Of a DNA stretch of 64,000 bases, positions 33,102 through 43,723 are shown piece after piece. The notes under the pieces are model-generated. The model saw only the letters and a list, made by a program, of their open reading frames with translations. It did not search any database and was not told where the DNA came from. The position numbers were made by a program, and so were the translations under genes. The stretch covers positions 372,001-436,000 of the forward strand of contig JAOUMY010000001.1 of the NCBI GenBank assembly GCA_029881255.1, in the 5' to 3' direction. The number at the start of each line of letters is the position of its first letter. Position 1 is the first letter of the stretch. Origin of the DNA: Gammaproteobacteria bacterium. GTDB taxonomy: Bacteria > Pseudomonadota > Gammaproteobacteria > S012-40.

Positions 33102-36008
33102 TCAACCGGATTCGAGCACAGAATTCCAGATCCGCGTCACGGCATCCCGGCTTTCCTGGAAATTTGACTCCTGGGTGACCGACTTGGATGCCCGGCTCAA
33201 GGTCAGCTCATGCACCGCGTGACGATAAGACAAATAGGTGTTACTCAGCAAAGCAGCGTCTTCCGACGAAAGCTTACCGATCCGCTCAAGCGTCTCGATT
33301 ATGCGCAAATTATCCTGCCAATCAACAAGTTCTGGGTATTCATGGGCCCAGCGCAACACCAGAAACTGGATAATAAACTCAATATCTGTGATGCCACCCG
33401 CGTCCTGCTTAATATCAAACACACCTGAATTCTTGCTACCCAGGGCGTCCCGCATCCGCGTCCGCATCTCTTGAACCTCAGTAGCTAACTTGTGGTGCTC
33501 ACGTTGCTGGCAGAGTATTTTGCGCCGTATTTCATTAAATGCCTCACCTATACTGGCGCTGCCGGCAACCCAGCGAGCGCGTATCAACGCCTGGTGTTCC
33601 CAGGTCCATGCCTGCTTCTGCTGATATTCGAGGAAGGCATTCAGGCTACTCACCAACAGGCCCGACTGACCACTGGGTCGCAAACGCGTATCCACTTCAT
33701 ATAACACGCCGTTAGAGGTTTGCGTATTCAACATATGAATGATTTTCTGTCCAAGGCGGGCAAAGTACACACTATTGTCGAGACACTTTTGTCCATCTGT
33801 GTACTGCTCTTCCCCCCGGCTATCGTGCAAAAAAACCACGTCGAGATCCGAGCCAAAGCCTAACTCCCATCCCCCCATTTTGCCGTAGGCAATAATTGCG
33901 AAACCCGCTTCCCTTTCCTCAGCATCCACCACATATTTAGGACGACCATGGCGCTGCTGCAGTTGAGCTTGAGATAAATTCAGCACTTCTTTGATAACCA
34001 CTTCAGCGATAAATGTCAGGTGATCACTTACCTTCGCCAGAGGCATCGCATCGGTTAGCTGCGATGCCGCGACGCGTAACACATTGGCGTGACGAAATTG
34101 GCGTAACACATCCATCTGCGCCTCGAGATCGCCCTCGTCAACCGAAGCCATACGCAAACTGAGTTCCTGCGCCAGTTCCTCTTTTTTCATGGGCTCATAC
34201 AGGCGACGCGGATCTAATAATTCATCCATCAATACGGGATTGCGCGTAATTTGTTCCGCAACCCAGGGACTCATAGACACCAGCCGAACCAATTGCGATA
34301 AGGCCATTGGATGTTCGATCAATAAGGCGACATATACCGAACGTCTTGCAATCTTCTCGAGCAAATTTACGATTAATGCTAGTGTGTTTTGTGCGTTTGA
34401 TGCCTTGGAAATGGCGGACAACACTAAAGGCATCAAGCGGTCCAGGCGGGTACGCGCACGCTGAGAAAGTGCCTTCAGGGCATGACTGTTGTGCAAAGCC
34501 TTGATAAAAACAAACGCCTGCGCCCCGTCTTCAAAACCCAGTTCTTGCAACAATTGCGCGGCGTCTGCATCTGACATCCGCCCATACCACATTGCCTTTA
34601 ATGCCGCGCCTTGCTGATCATCGCTTTCCGACTGCTCTTCCGCCTGGGGTGCACTGAAAATTTGCTCAAAATGTTCGTGCACGACTTGGCGGTGATCGGC
34701 CAGTTTCCGGTAGTAGCTTTCCCAATCGGCAAATCCCATTGAAAAGGCCAATCGTATCTTTCCATCTACGTCCTGCGGCAACAGATGGGTTTGCTTGTCT
34801 GCATAGGCCTGAATGCGATTTTCGCTCAGGCGAAGAAATTCATACGCCGCACACAATTGCTGCACAACATACTCGGGCAACATCCCCATTTGCCCCAGCA
34901 TATCGAGTATGTACAGAATCGATCGCTTTTGCAGACGTTGTTCGCGTCCGCCACGTATCAGCTGGAAGGCCTGTCCGATAAATTCAATTTCGCGAATTCC
35001 ACCACTACCAATTTTTATATTATCTTCCAGCCCTTTGCGTTTAACCTCATTGACTATCAACTGCTTCATTTCACGCAGGGATTCAAAGGCGCTGAAATCG
35101 ATATATCGTCGATAGACAAAGGGCTTGAGTCGCTTCATTAGTTGCACGCCATGATCCACGTTGCCGGAAATCACCCGCGCCTTAATCATGGCGTAGCGCT
35201 CCCATTCGCGGCCATGTTGCTCGTAATAGGTTTCCATTGCATCGAAGCTCAGCGCAAGTTGCCCGCTATTGCCAAAAGGCCGCAGACGCGTATCAACGCG
35301 GAACACAAAACCATCCACGGTATTTTCGTCCAACAACCGCGTAAGGCGCTGACCGAGTTTGATAAAAAATTCGCTATTGCTAAGCGGTCGTCTTTCACCG
35401 CCCGAGGTTTCACCCTCTTCAACAAAGGTATAGATTAGATCGATATCCGAGGAGTAATTGAGTTCGTATGCGCCTAGCTTGCCCATACCCAACACAACCA
35501 GATCAAGTGCCTCACCATCCTGGGATTTTGGTGCTCCATGCAAGCGTTCCAGTTCAATTTGAGCGAAACGGCTGGCAACTTGAACACAGGCCTCAGCCAG
35601 CAGGGAAAGTTCGCGAAGCGTTGTTTCTAGGGGCGCCAGTTTCGCGATATCGCGCCAGGCCAGCCTGACCATTTCCCGCTGGCGAAAACGACGGATTTTT
35701 TGTGCAAACGCAGCTTCTTCGGTTTCGCTTTCAGTGGCGGAACGAAGCTGGTTCACATACTGAAACTCAGGATAATCCTTGTCCAGATCGCCGCTGCCGA
35801 TCAGCTCTAAGAGCATCTCGGGTCGAACAATACATACTCTGGCTATAAACTCACTACATGCCCAGACCGCTGGCAGGGAATTCCAATGTTTGCTTTCAGG
35901 TAAAGCGGTATCCACACCATCGGCGAACAAATCGGCCACACGCCGTTCCACACCTGGGCGGAGCCCTTCCGGCACTCCGGTAAAATCCAATTTATTTCGT
36001 AAATTCAA
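33102..36008 (-). CDS. glnE: Glutamine synthetase adenylyltransferase / deadenylyltransferase GlnE
   Basis: It adds or removes AMP on glutamine synthetase in response to nitrogen status. At 968 residues it is full length, with two nucleotidyltransferase domains: the N-terminal with LDLVVLGMGKLGAYELNYSSDIDLIYTF and the C-terminal with FAIIAYGKMGGWELGFGSDLDVVFLHD. Each carries the GxGSDxDxxF-like metal-binding aspartates. LRPFGNSGQL and LRPSGQSGLL follow each one. The frame can start only at TTG 36008, since an upstream TAG closes the frame with no ATG or GTG between. GGAAA precedes that TTG. It is divergent from pilU. Confidence 0.97.
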   Translation of the reverse strand: MNLRNKLDFTGVPEGLRPGVERRVADLFADGVDTALPESKHWNSLPAVWACSEFIARVCIVRPEMLLELIGSGDLDKDYPEFQYVNQLRSATESETEEAAFAQKIRRFRQREMVRLAWRDIAKLAPLETTLRELSLLAEACVQVASRFAQIELERLHGAPKSQDGEALDLVVLGMGKLGAYELNYSSDIDLIYTFVEEGETSGGERRPLSNSEFFIKLGQRLTRLLDENTVDGFVFRVDTRLRPFGNSGQLALSFDAMETYYEQHGREWERYAMIKARVISGNVDHGVQLMKRLKPFVYRRYIDFSAFESLREMKQLIVNEVKRKGLEDNIKIGSGGIREIEFIGQAFQLIRGGREQRLQKRSILYILDMLGQMGMLPEYVVQQLCAAYEFLRLSENRIQAYADKQTHLLPQDVDGKIRLAFSMGFADWESYYRKLADHRQVVHEHFEQIFSAPQAEEQSESDDQQGAALKAMWYGRMSDADAAQLLQELGFEDGAQAFVFIKALHNSHALKALSQRARTRLDRLMPLVLSAISKASNAQNTLALIVNLLEKIARRSVYVALLIEHPMALSQLVRLVSMSPWVAEQITRNPVLMDELLDPRRLYEPMKKEELAQELSLRMASVDEGDLEAQMDVLRQFRHANVLRVAASQLTDAMPLAKVSDHLTFIAEVVIKEVLNLSQAQLQQRHGRPKYVVDAEEREAGFAIIAYGKMGGWELGFGSDLDVVFLHDSRGEEQYTDGQKCLDNSVYFARLGQKIIHMLNTQTSNGVLYEVDTRLRPSGQSGLLVSSLNAFLEYQQKQAWTWEHQALIRARWVAGSASIGEAFNEIRRKILCQQREHHKLATEVQEMRTRMRDALGSKNSGVFDIKQDAGGITDIEFIIQFLVLRWAHEYPELVDWQDNLRIIETLERIGKLSSEDAALLSNTYLSYRHAVHELTLSRASKSVTQESNFQESRDAVTRIWNSVLESG

Positions 36009-36128
36009 GATACTGTTTCCATGTCTCTGTACATGTCGGTTCTACATACTTTGTCCGGGCTTCATAAACAATTCAAGCGTTTTTAACGTCTGTCGATAAT
36101 AGATAGGATATAAACAGGGCGGAATTTC

Positions 36129-37256
36129 ATGGAGTTAAGTGATTATTTAAAGTTGATGGTTCAGTACGAGGCGTCAGACCTTTATTTGACCACTGGCGCG
36201 CCCCCCAGCATCAAAATTCATGGTGCGATCAAAGCCTTAGAGAGAACCACCTTACCACCAAACCGCGTAAAAGATATCGCGTATAGCATCATGGACCCTG
36301 ATCAACTGGCTGAGTTTGAACAACGGCCAGAACTCAATCTTGCCGTTTCGCAGGTAGGACTTGGACGCTTTCGCGCCAACATCTTCAAGCAACGCAGCCA
36401 GGTGGCCATGGTAATACGCCACATTAAAACCGATATACCCAATGTCGACCAACTGTTGCTACCGGAAATCCTGAAAGACGTCATCATGGAAAAACGCGGA
36501 CTCGTGCTGTTTGTTGGCGGAACGGGTTCGGGTAAATCGACCTCCTGCGCCGCACTCCTCGACTATCGGAACGCCAATGCCAGTGGACACATTATTACCA
36601 TTGAGGATCCGATTGAATTTATTCATCAGCACAAGCGCTCCATTATCAATCAACGGGAAGTCGGAATTGACACCGACTCCTATGAAGACGCATTAAAAAA
36701 CACCTTACGACAGGCCCCGGATGTCATTCAAATAGGCGAGATACGCGATCGTGACACCATGGAGCACGCTATAGCCTTTGCAGAAACAGGCCATCTGTGC
36801 GTTTCAACCTTGCACGCCAATAACGCCAATCAGGCCCTTGATCGTATAATCAACTTTTTCCCCGACGACAGACGCGCACAAGTCTTGATGGAGCTATCCA
36901 TGAACATGCGCGCGATTGTTTCACAACGGCTGATACTCTGCTCGACAGGGAAGCGCGCGGTTGCCGTGGAAATTCTTTTAAATACGCCGTTGGTATCTGA
37001 TTTAGTGTTAAAAGGGGACGTACAGAAGATCAAGGAAGTCATGGAAAAATCTGAAAACCTGGGCATGCAGACATTCGACAATGCACTGTTCAAGATGGTA
37101 CAGGAAGGCAGAATTACCGCCGAAGAAGCACTGAAAAACGCAGACTCGCCCAATAATCTGCGTATTAAAATTAACTTCAAGGGCAATTCGCCAGATGAGT
37201 CTGAGCCGTCCAATCTGTCTCTAGCACCAAGCGACAACAACAACCCTTTCTTATAG
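36129..37256 (+). CDS. pilU: Type IV pilus retraction ATPase PilU
   Basis: A hexameric ATPase that aids PilT in pilus retraction for twitching motility. The 375-residue protein has the PilT/PilU N-terminal domain (LMVQYEASDLYLTTGAPP) and Walker A VGGTGSGKST. The Asp and His boxes follow (HIITIEDPIEFIHQHKRS and INQREVGIDTDSYEDALKNTLRQAPDVIQIGEIRD), then STLHANNANQALDRIINFFP. The C-terminal extension is Ser/Asn/Pro-rich, as in PilU. No pilT is adjacent; it may lie elsewhere. It stands alone between glnE and a hypothetical gene. Confidence 0.95.
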   Translation: MELSDYLKLMVQYEASDLYLTTGAPPSIKIHGAIKALERTTLPPNRVKDIAYSIMDPDQLAEFEQRPELNLAVSQVGLGRFRANIFKQRSQVAMVIRHIKTDIPNVDQLLLPEILKDVIMEKRGLVLFVGGTGSGKSTSCAALLDYRNANASGHIITIEDPIEFIHQHKRSIINQREVGIDTDSYEDALKNTLRQAPDVIQIGEIRDRDTMEHAIAFAETGHLCVSTLHANNANQALDRIINFFPDDRRAQVLMELSMNMRAIVSQRLILCSTGKRAVAVEILLNTPLVSDLVLKGDVQKIKEVMEKSENLGMQTFDNALFKMVQEGRITAEEALKNADSPNNLRIKINFKGNSPDESEPSNLSLAPSDNNNPFL

Positions 37257-37291
37257 ACACCTGGAACTCTTCTTTCGCAAGGACTTCGCTA

Positions 37292-37900
37292 TCACACGCG
37301 CTTTTCAAGTGCCTGACGACGCTGGTGGATCAATGCCTGTCTCTGCTCGTGAGTCATATTGGTACGATTGACCTCGTTTGAGTAGTTCGGGTCTTTCTGG
37401 GTACAACTTCTGATTACTCGCACGTTTCCTAAAATCGAGACCGGAATAAAATCCTCATCAGGATGTATGACGCAAAAACTATCCTTGGTGGAAGGCATCA
37501 TACTTTCTCGCAATTCAATCAAACGCCCCTTCCAGGCATAGTTGTGTCGAATGGCGTCATAAGTGAGGGTGTCATCTGCCAGCTCAAGCTCAGGGGCAAG
37601 AAGTATGGCTTGAGCTGCGACGAGTTTTTTGCTTTTTGCGCTATTTGAATAATTGTCGATCGCAATGGTATCGCCGATTTTTACTGACAGCTTCATCCCT
37701 AACTTCGCTTCCCAGTAATGTCTTGATACGACCAGATCATCCAACAACACTTGTATGACGTCGGTGATTGATCCATGTATAGGAAAATTTGGCAACCTGG
37801 AGGCAACATCAAGAATCGCCTTTGCCATGCTGAGATTCTTGGAACCCGCCTCCATTTTGAGATCGGTTAATGAAAATGTTTTTAACGCGGCTCTTGCCAT
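37292..37900 (-). CDS. Hypothetical protein of 202 residues
   Basis: I do not recognise this protein. The start ATG at 37900 is chosen because GGGAGG precedes it by 8 bases; the frame is open to 37939 but that adds residues without a site. It appears soluble, with an N-terminal helical part and a central region that reads IGDTIAIDNYSNS and LAPELELADDTLTYDAIRHNYAWKGRL. The C-terminal tail is strongly basic and polar (MTHEQRQALIHQRRQALEKRV). Tail to tail with pilU. The good ribosome binding site favours expression. Confidence 0.65.
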   Translation of the reverse strand: MARAALKTFSLTDLKMEAGSKNLSMAKAILDVASRLPNFPIHGSITDVIQVLLDDLVVSRHYWEAKLGMKLSVKIGDTIAIDNYSNSAKSKKLVAAQAILLAPELELADDTLTYDAIRHNYAWKGRLIELRESMMPSTKDSFCVIHPDEDFIPVSILGNVRVIRSCTQKDPNYSNEVNRTNMTHEQRQALIHQRRQALEKRV

Positions 37901-38008
37901 GTCTGCTCCCTCCCTGTTTAAAAGGCATCTTACATACATGGAAACGCGTCAACGTGTGAACTGCTTCACACCCTGAATTGCAAAATGTTTTGGAATATTC
38001 GCCAGGAA

Positions 38009-38599
38009 TTAGCGTTGAGGTTTCTGCCCTATAAAGGCGGCTACATTACGCAAGCCTAGTGTAATTTCGCCTACTGTACCTTCCTCACGATAAGCCAGCA
38101 CTCTCAACCCGGAAAACAGTTGTAGCATTTCGTTTGGTGCCAATCGAAAATCAGGATTACCTGGACCGCTATAGTCAGGCGTTACGTCGCGCACAAAGGT
38201 TTGATAACAAAGCAAGCCGCCGGGCTTAAGCGCCTCGCAAATTTTCGACGCCAAGGCCCGTTCCAGATAGTGCGCCACAACAATGACATCGTATTGATTT
38301 TCACCCAACTCGGGAGATGTAAAATCGTGAACACTGGCATTGAGTGGTAGATTATTTTCTTTGGCATAGGCATTTAGCTTATCTACAACCACGTCTGAGA
38401 TATCCCAGGCATCGACCTGTAGACCACGCTTCGCCAGAAAAATCCCATTTGCCGCCAAACCACACGCCAGATCCAGTGCTTTGCCATCATGCGGCAACAA
38501 ATGAGCATATTCAGTTATCACCCAAACCGCATCTACGACACCCGTTTGTGCCTGCAGATAAATATTGTTCCACTTGTTTCGCGATGCTGTGTCATTCAT
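38009..38599 (-). CDS. Class I SAM-dependent methyltransferase
   Basis: A 196-residue methyltransferase of the type related to TehB. SAM motif I reads ALDLACGLAANGIFLAKRG, then VDAWDISDVVVDKL (motif II), HDFTSPELGENQYDVIVVAHYLERAL (motif III) and ALKPGGLLCYQTFV. The start at 38599 (MNDTASRNKW) has AGGT 9 bases upstream; longer starts at 38605 and 38623 overlap trkH. The substrate is unknown; small thiols, tellurite or metals are typical of related proteins. It follows trkH directly and is probably on the trkA-trkH transcript. Confidence 0.88.
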   Translation of the reverse strand: MNDTASRNKWNNIYLQAQTGVVDAVWVITEYAHLLPHDGKALDLACGLAANGIFLAKRGLQVDAWDISDVVVDKLNAYAKENNLPLNASVHDFTSPELGENQYDVIVVAHYLERALASKICEALKPGGLLCYQTFVRDVTPDYSGPGNPDFRLAPNEMLQLFSGLRVLAYREEGTVGEITLGLRNVAAFIGQKPQR

Positions 38600-38610
38600 G
38601 ATCATCGTAC

Positions 38611-40062
38611 CTAACGTCGCCAAAAAGCTGGTGACAATAAAACAAGTAACGTAAAAATCTCAAGTCGCCCGAGTAACATGGCAAAACAAAGCACCCACTT
38701 AGCCAGGTCGTTAATCTCGCCATAGTGTGCCGCAACCTCACCCAAGCCCGGACCCAGATTATTCATGCACGCTGCAACTGCCGAGAATGCTGTAACCAAA
38801 TCAATACCAGTACCGGAAAGTATCATCGACATCACAATGAAACTAAGTACGTATAAAGAGAAGAAACCCCACACCGAGTCAATAACTCTTTCATCTAGTG
38901 GGTTGCCACCAATCTTTACTGTTACCTGCGCGGAAGGGTGTATCAGACGAACAACTTCGCGCGTCCCCTGCTTCATCAGCAACAAAACACGCATTACCTT
39001 CATACCACCGCCAGTAGAGCCTGCGCACCCGCCTATAAAGCTAATTGCGATGAGCAACGCTGGCAGCAAACCAGGCCACAGCGAGAAATTCGTGGTCGTA
39101 AATCCTGTGGTTGTTGCGGCAGACACGACTTGAAATAGTCCGTAGCGTATCGCCGACTGGGAATCTTCAAACTGATGCGTGAAATAGAGATAGGCTATGG
39201 TGATACCCGCGACTGCAAAGATACCCTTCGCATAGGTTCGAAATTCTTCATCGAGGAGATAGGGGCGCACCGTCATATTACGCCACGCCAGAAAGTGTAG
39301 CGAAAAATTCACACCCGCCAGTATCATAAACAGAATGGCGACGCTTTCGATAATCTGACTTTCGAAAAAGCCGATACTCGCATCATGAGTAGAAAAACCA
39401 CCAATGGCGACAGTGGCAAAACTGTGGGTTAAGGCATCAAAAAACGTCATACCTGCGACCCAATATGCAAGCGTACAGGCCACCGTCATGCCCAGATAGA
39501 TATACCAAAGCGCCTTTGCGGTTTCGGTGATTCTCGGCGTTAACTTGTTATCCTTCATCGGCCCAGGTGTTTCCGCGCGATAAAGCTGCATGCCCCCGAT
39601 ACCTAGCATCGGCAACACGGCGACAGCAAGTACGATAATACCCATGCCGCCCAACCATTGAAGTTGCTGACGATAAAACAGAATAGACTTGGGTAAATCA
39701 TCAAGACCGGTAATCACCGTCGCGCCCGTCGTGGTTAAACCCGATATGGATTCGAACACTGCGTCGGTAAACGACAGCACTGGCTCGTCAGCAATGATTA
39801 GCGGAACAGAACCAGACGTACCAAGTACCAGCCAAAACATGGCGACGACGATAAATCCATCACGTAAACGGAGCTCACGATGATAGTTTCGTACTGGTAA
39901 CCACATCACCAGGCCGAAACCCATAATCATCATAAACGCGTCAATAAAGGAAAAAATCACGCCATCGTCATAGATTAGCGAAACCAGCGCCGGAGGAAAC
40001 ATGGACAGGCTGAATATCATCAACAGCATGCCCAATATTTTTTGAATGGCTGCGAGTTGCAT
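38611..40062 (-). CDS. trkH: Trk potassium uptake protein TrkH
   Basis: The membrane channel subunit of the Trk K+ transporter, 483 residues. The selectivity loops carry one Gly each: LTTTGATVITGLD, SFATVAIGGFSTHDASIG, SAATTTGFTTTNF, and AACMNNLGPGLGEV. Predicted transmembrane helices run the whole length. It lies 18 bases downstream of trkA. K+ uptake requires TrkA. The start at 40062 directly precedes a hydrophobic helix (LAAIQKILGMLLMIFS). Confidence 0.96.
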   Translation of the reverse strand: MQLAAIQKILGMLLMIFSLSMFPPALVSLIYDDGVIFSFIDAFMMIMGFGLVMWLPVRNYHRELRLRDGFIVVAMFWLVLGTSGSVPLIIADEPVLSFTDAVFESISGLTTTGATVITGLDDLPKSILFYRQQLQWLGGMGIIVLAVAVLPMLGIGGMQLYRAETPGPMKDNKLTPRITETAKALWYIYLGMTVACTLAYWVAGMTFFDALTHSFATVAIGGFSTHDASIGFFESQIIESVAILFMILAGVNFSLHFLAWRNMTVRPYLLDEEFRTYAKGIFAVAGITIAYLYFTHQFEDSQSAIRYGLFQVVSAATTTGFTTTNFSLWPGLLPALLIAISFIGGCAGSTGGGMKVMRVLLLMKQGTREVVRLIHPSAQVTVKIGGNPLDERVIDSVWGFFSLYVLSFIVMSMILSGTGIDLVTAFSAVAACMNNLGPGLGEVAAHYGEINDLAKWVLCFAMLLGRLEIFTLLVLLSPAFWRR

Positions 40063-40080
40063 TAAGCGATAGCCTTCATA

Positions 40081-41454
40081 TTACAAGAACGTCACGCCAA
40101 CCTGGAACAGGCGTTCGACTTCAACGATGCGACGTTTATCAACCACGAACAGTATGACATGGTCCTCCGCTTCGATAACCAACTTGCTGTGCGCTACCAG
40201 AACCTCATCGTTACGCACTACCGCGCCTATCGTCGTACCAGGCGGAAGCTTGATCTCGTCGATCCCGCGCCCTACAACTTTAGATGAACGCTGATCGCCA
40301 TGAGCAATGGCCTCAATCGCTTCGGCAGCGCCGCGACGCAATGAATGCACAACGGCAACATCTCCACGACGTACATGGGCAAGCAAGCTGCCTATCGTAA
40401 CCTGCTGTGGTGAGATGGCGATATCAATGATATCGCTCTGAACCAGATCGACATACTCAGCACGGTTGATAACTGCCATAACTTTACGCGCGCCCAATCG
40501 CTTAGCTAGCATGGACGACAAAATGTTCGCTTCATCGTCATTCGTCGCCGCGCAAAAAACATCGGTATTTTCGATGTTTTCCTCAAGTAACAGCCCCGAA
40601 TCAGCGGCATCTCCATGCAGAACGATAGTCTTTTCCAGCATGGCCGAGATTTCTCTCGAGTGCGCCAAATTGTGATCAATTATCTTCACCTGGTACTGAT
40701 GCTCCAGAGCCTTAGCCAAACGCCGGCCAATATTGCCACCACCGGCGATGATGATACGCTTTACCGGCTTTTCCAGTCGTCGCAGTTCTGCCATTACGGC
40801 GCGAATATTTTTCCGTGCCGCGACAAAGAACACTTCGTCGTTTTCTTCAACGATGGTGTCGCCCTGAGGCATTATTGCTTTGCCCTTACGAAAGATTGCC
40901 GCAACACGTGCCTGAATTCCTGGCATATGATCCTTCAGATCTTTCAGCTCATGGCCCACAAGAGGACCACCATGTATGGCCTTGACGGCGACCAGACGCA
41001 CTTTTCCATTGGCGAAATCCAGGACTTGTAAAGCGCCAGGGAATTCGATCAATCGTTGAATATACTCAGTAACAACCTGTTCCGGACTAATTAGTACGTC
41101 GATCGGCAAGGCTTCCTGAGCAAAGAGCTGGGGATGGTTGAGATATTCTTTGGCGCGGACTCGTGCAATCTTGGTCGGTGTGTGGAAAAGGGTATAGGCG
41201 ATCTGGCAGGCAATCATATTGGTTTCGTCACTATTGGTAACAGCCAATATCATGTCAGCATCTTCAGCACCGGCCTGAACCAGCACATCAGGATGAGAAC
41301 CCATGCCCTGGACGACGCGCACGTCGAGACGATCCTGAAGTGAGCGAATTCGATCTACGTTAGTGTCTACTATAGTAATATCGTTGGCTTCGCTTGCCAG
41401 CGTTGCTGCGACACTGGAACCTACCTGACCAGCGCCGAGAATTATTATCTTCAT
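40081..41454 (-). CDS. trkA: Trk potassium uptake regulator TrkA
   Basis: The cytoplasmic NAD(H)/ATP-binding regulator of TrkH, 457 residues in two RCK repeats. Each repeat has a Rossmann glycine motif: [13 protein letters not shown] at the N terminus and [13 protein letters not shown] at about residue 235, followed by the acidic stretch that binds the ribose. Each repeat ends with a TrkA-C domain ([15 protein letters not shown] and [24 protein letters not shown]). It follows rsmB by 21 bases and heads the trkA-trkH pair. Confidence 0.96.
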   Translation of the reverse strand: MKIIILGAGQVGSSVAATLASEANDITIVDTNVDRIRSLQDRLDVRVVQGMGSHPDVLVQAGAEDADMILAVTNSDETNMIACQIAYTLFHTPTKIARVRAKEYLNHPQLFAQEALPIDVLISPEQVVTEYIQRLIEFPGALQVLDFANGKVRLVAVKAIHGGPLVGHELKDLKDHMPGIQARVAAIFRKGKAIMPQGDTIVEENDEVFFVAARKNIRAVMAELRRLEKPVKRIIIAGGGNIGRRLAKALEHQYQVKIIDHNLAHSREISAMLEKTIVLHGDAADSGLLLEENIENTDVFCAATNDDEANILSSMLAKRLGARKVMAVINRAEYVDLVQSDIIDIAISPQQVTIGSLLAHVRRGDVAVVHSLRRGAAEAIEAIAHGDQRSSKVVGRGIDEIKLPPGTTIGAVVRNDEVLVAHSKLVIEAEDHVILFVVDKRRIVEVERLFQVGVTFL

Positions 41455-41475
41455 AGTCGCTTATGACTTTCGTCG

Positions 41476-42774
41476 TTAACTGGTTTTTTCCAATAAAGCG
41501 TAGAAAAAACCGTCCATATTATTCTCACCGGGCAGGATCTGACGCCCCACTGACACGGGACTTCCCCAATCGCTGGCGATGGGACGCTCTCTTGCATCGG
41601 CATGTTGCTGAAGAAACGCCTGCAATTGTTTGTCGTTCTCGTCGCGAATAATAGAACATGTAGCGTATAAAAGCACACCCCCTGGTTTCAACACGCGCCA
41701 GGCGGACTCAAGTATCTGTGCCTGTGTCTTTACCAACTCGTCGATATCACTTTTTTGACGATGATATTTCACATCAGGATTGCGCCGTATCACGCCGGTT
41801 GCAGAGCACGGAACATCGAGCAATAACTTATCGACACTATTGGCTTGCAAGTGCTTGTCCAGTTCACGCGCGTCCATCGCCTGACAATCGGCGTGCAAGC
41901 CCAGGCGCGACAGTGTCTGTTCCACCTGTTCCAATCGTTCAGGTTTAAGATCAAGCGCGACAATTCTCAAGTCGTCGCTCTGCTCCAGCAAGGCCGCAGT
42001 CTTTCCGCCCGGCGCAGCACAGGTGTCGACAATATAGTCTCCGGTTGCAGGTTTCAGTATCGTCGCCGCCATTTGCGCCGCTTCATCTTGTACGGATACG
42101 CAGCCCTGAGTAAAACCGGGCAACACCGCAACATCCATGGCAGATTCCAGCACTACGCCAAAAGGCGCGAAACGACAGGGATGAGCGGCAATACCTTGTT
42201 GAGATAACTGCTGTAGATACTCTTCGCGCGTTTGCTTGCGTCGATTGACGCGCAAACTCATGGGCGCTTGGGTATTGTTCGCCTCGACAATGGACTGCCA
42301 CTGTTCTCCCCAATCTCTCTGCAGATATTCAATCAGCCATTGCGGGTGCGCACTCGCGGCCTCTACATCCAGGCGCAGTTTTTCTTCCAGCTTTGTTTGC
42401 TGACGCAGATATTCGCGCAACACACCGTTGAGCAGACCGCGCGCCCAGGATTTTTTGCGCGGTACCAGTTTGACGGTTTCATTAATCGCGGCATAGCTGG
42501 GGGTGCGCATTTCGCGCAATTGATACAGGCCGAGTAATAACAAGATCTCGATATCTGCATCCTTGGATTTCAGGGGTTTTTGCATTAGCTGGCACTGCAG
42601 GTAGTCGAGCGCCAGCAACTGTCTCATCACGCCAAAAATCATGGCTTGCGCAAAAGACTTGTCCTTGGCGTTTTCGATTGCAGACAGTTGTGCCGGTATC
42701 AAAGACGAGAGTGAACGGCCATCGATAAGAATTTGTCGTAGAAGTGAGGCCGCTGCCGCGCGTGGGTTTTGCAC
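41476..42774 (-). CDS. rsmB: 16S rRNA (cytosine 967-C5)-methyltransferase RsmB
   Basis: A 432-residue rRNA methyltransferase with an N-terminal NusB-like domain (about 1-140) and a catalytic domain. The SAM region reads GDYIVDTCAAPGGKTAAL. The two catalytic cysteines lie in LLDVPCSATGVIRRNPD and LLYATCSIIRDEND. PUA-like sequence is absent. It sits 7 bases downstream of fmt. The order def-fmt-rsmB-trkA is one of the best conserved gammaproteobacterial gene strings. Confidence 0.96.
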   Translation of the reverse strand: MQNPRAAAASLLRQILIDGRSLSSLIPAQLSAIENAKDKSFAQAMIFGVMRQLLALDYLQCQLMQKPLKSKDADIEILLLLGLYQLREMRTPSYAAINETVKLVPRKKSWARGLLNGVLREYLRQQTKLEEKLRLDVEAASAHPQWLIEYLQRDWGEQWQSIVEANNTQAPMSLRVNRRKQTREEYLQQLSQQGIAAHPCRFAPFGVVLESAMDVAVLPGFTQGCVSVQDEAAQMAATILKPATGDYIVDTCAAPGGKTAALLEQSDDLRIVALDLKPERLEQVEQTLSRLGLHADCQAMDARELDKHLQANSVDKLLLDVPCSATGVIRRNPDVKYHRQKSDIDELVKTQAQILESAWRVLKPGGVLLYATCSIIRDENDKQLQAFLQQHADARERPIASDWGSPVSVGRQILPGENNMDGFFYALLEKTS

Positions 42775-42781
42775 GCCAGGC

Positions 42782-43720
42782 CTACGTTAAGACTTTGCCG
42801 CTAACGTCGTTAGCGTTCAGAAAGCTCGCCACATCAACCGGTTTTTTACCCGGCATTTGAATCTGTAATAACTGCAACACGCCATCGCCCGTGGCGACGT
42901 CAAACTGTTTTTTCGATGAAGCCAGAATAGTTCCCGGTGTAGCAGTCGACGCTGACGATACCGCCTTCGCCTGCCAGATACGCATAATCTTTTCGTCCAG
43001 ATTTGTTTGAGCAACCGGCCAGGGGTTGAAGGCGCGGATCAGTCGCTCTATCTCAACTGCAGGCTTTTGCCAATCGATAGTCGCCTCAGCCTTGTCCAGT
43101 TTTTTCGCATAATTGGCCAGCGCGTCATCCTGACGTTCGCCACTCACGCCACCCAGAACTAATCGATCGAGTGCAGACACAATTGCCGAGGCACCGATAG
43201 ACGCCAATCTATCGTGCAGAGTCTGTGCATTATCATCCGCTTCAATCGTGCATTTAACCTTGAACAACATATCACCGGTATCGAGCCCGACATCCATTTG
43301 CATGATGGTGATACCGGTTTCCCTGTCGCCGGCCAATATCGCTCTTTGAATGGGTGCAGCTCCCCTCCAGCGTGGCAACAATGATGCGTGAATATTCAGA
43401 CAACCCAGTCGCGGCGTTTCTAACACGGCTTTGGGCAATAACAATCCATATGCGGCAACCACCATCACATCGGCATTTAATGCAGCGAGTTCCTGCTGCG
43501 CCTGCTCGTCTTTTAAACTCACGGGTTGATAGACGGGGATGCCGACATCCAGCGCAACCTGCTTGACCGCGCTTGGCGTGAGTTTGCGTCCGCGCCCGGC
43601 GGGTCGATCGGGTTGGGTATAAACCGCAATGACTTCATGCCTGGAACCCAGTATTGCCTTTAGCGCTTCGGCAGCAAATTCGGGGGTCCCGGCAAATATG
43701 ACTTTCAGGCTTTCCTGCAT
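42782..43720 (-). CDS. fmt: Methionyl-tRNA formyltransferase Fmt
   Basis: It formylates initiator Met-tRNA using 10-formyltetrahydrofolate. The 312-residue protein has the Rossmann formyltransferase domain: [42 protein letters not shown] and the catalytic [22 protein letters not shown] with [16 protein letters not shown]. The C-terminal OB-like domain starts near residue 205. It is 3 bases from def, whose product acts after Fmt in translation. Confidence 0.97.
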   Translation of the reverse strand: MQESLKVIFAGTPEFAAEALKAILGSRHEVIAVYTQPDRPAGRGRKLTPSAVKQVALDVGIPVYQPVSLKDEQAQQELAALNADVMVVAAYGLLLPKAVLETPRLGCLNIHASLLPRWRGAAPIQRAILAGDRETGITIMQMDVGLDTGDMLFKVKCTIEADDNAQTLHDRLASIGASAIVSALDRLVLGGVSGERQDDALANYAKKLDKAEATIDWQKPAVEIERLIRAFNPWPVAQTNLDEKIMRIWQAKAVSSASTATPGTILASSKKQFDVATGDGVLQLLQIQMPGKKPVDVASFLNANDVSGKVLT

Positions 43721-43723
43721 GGT

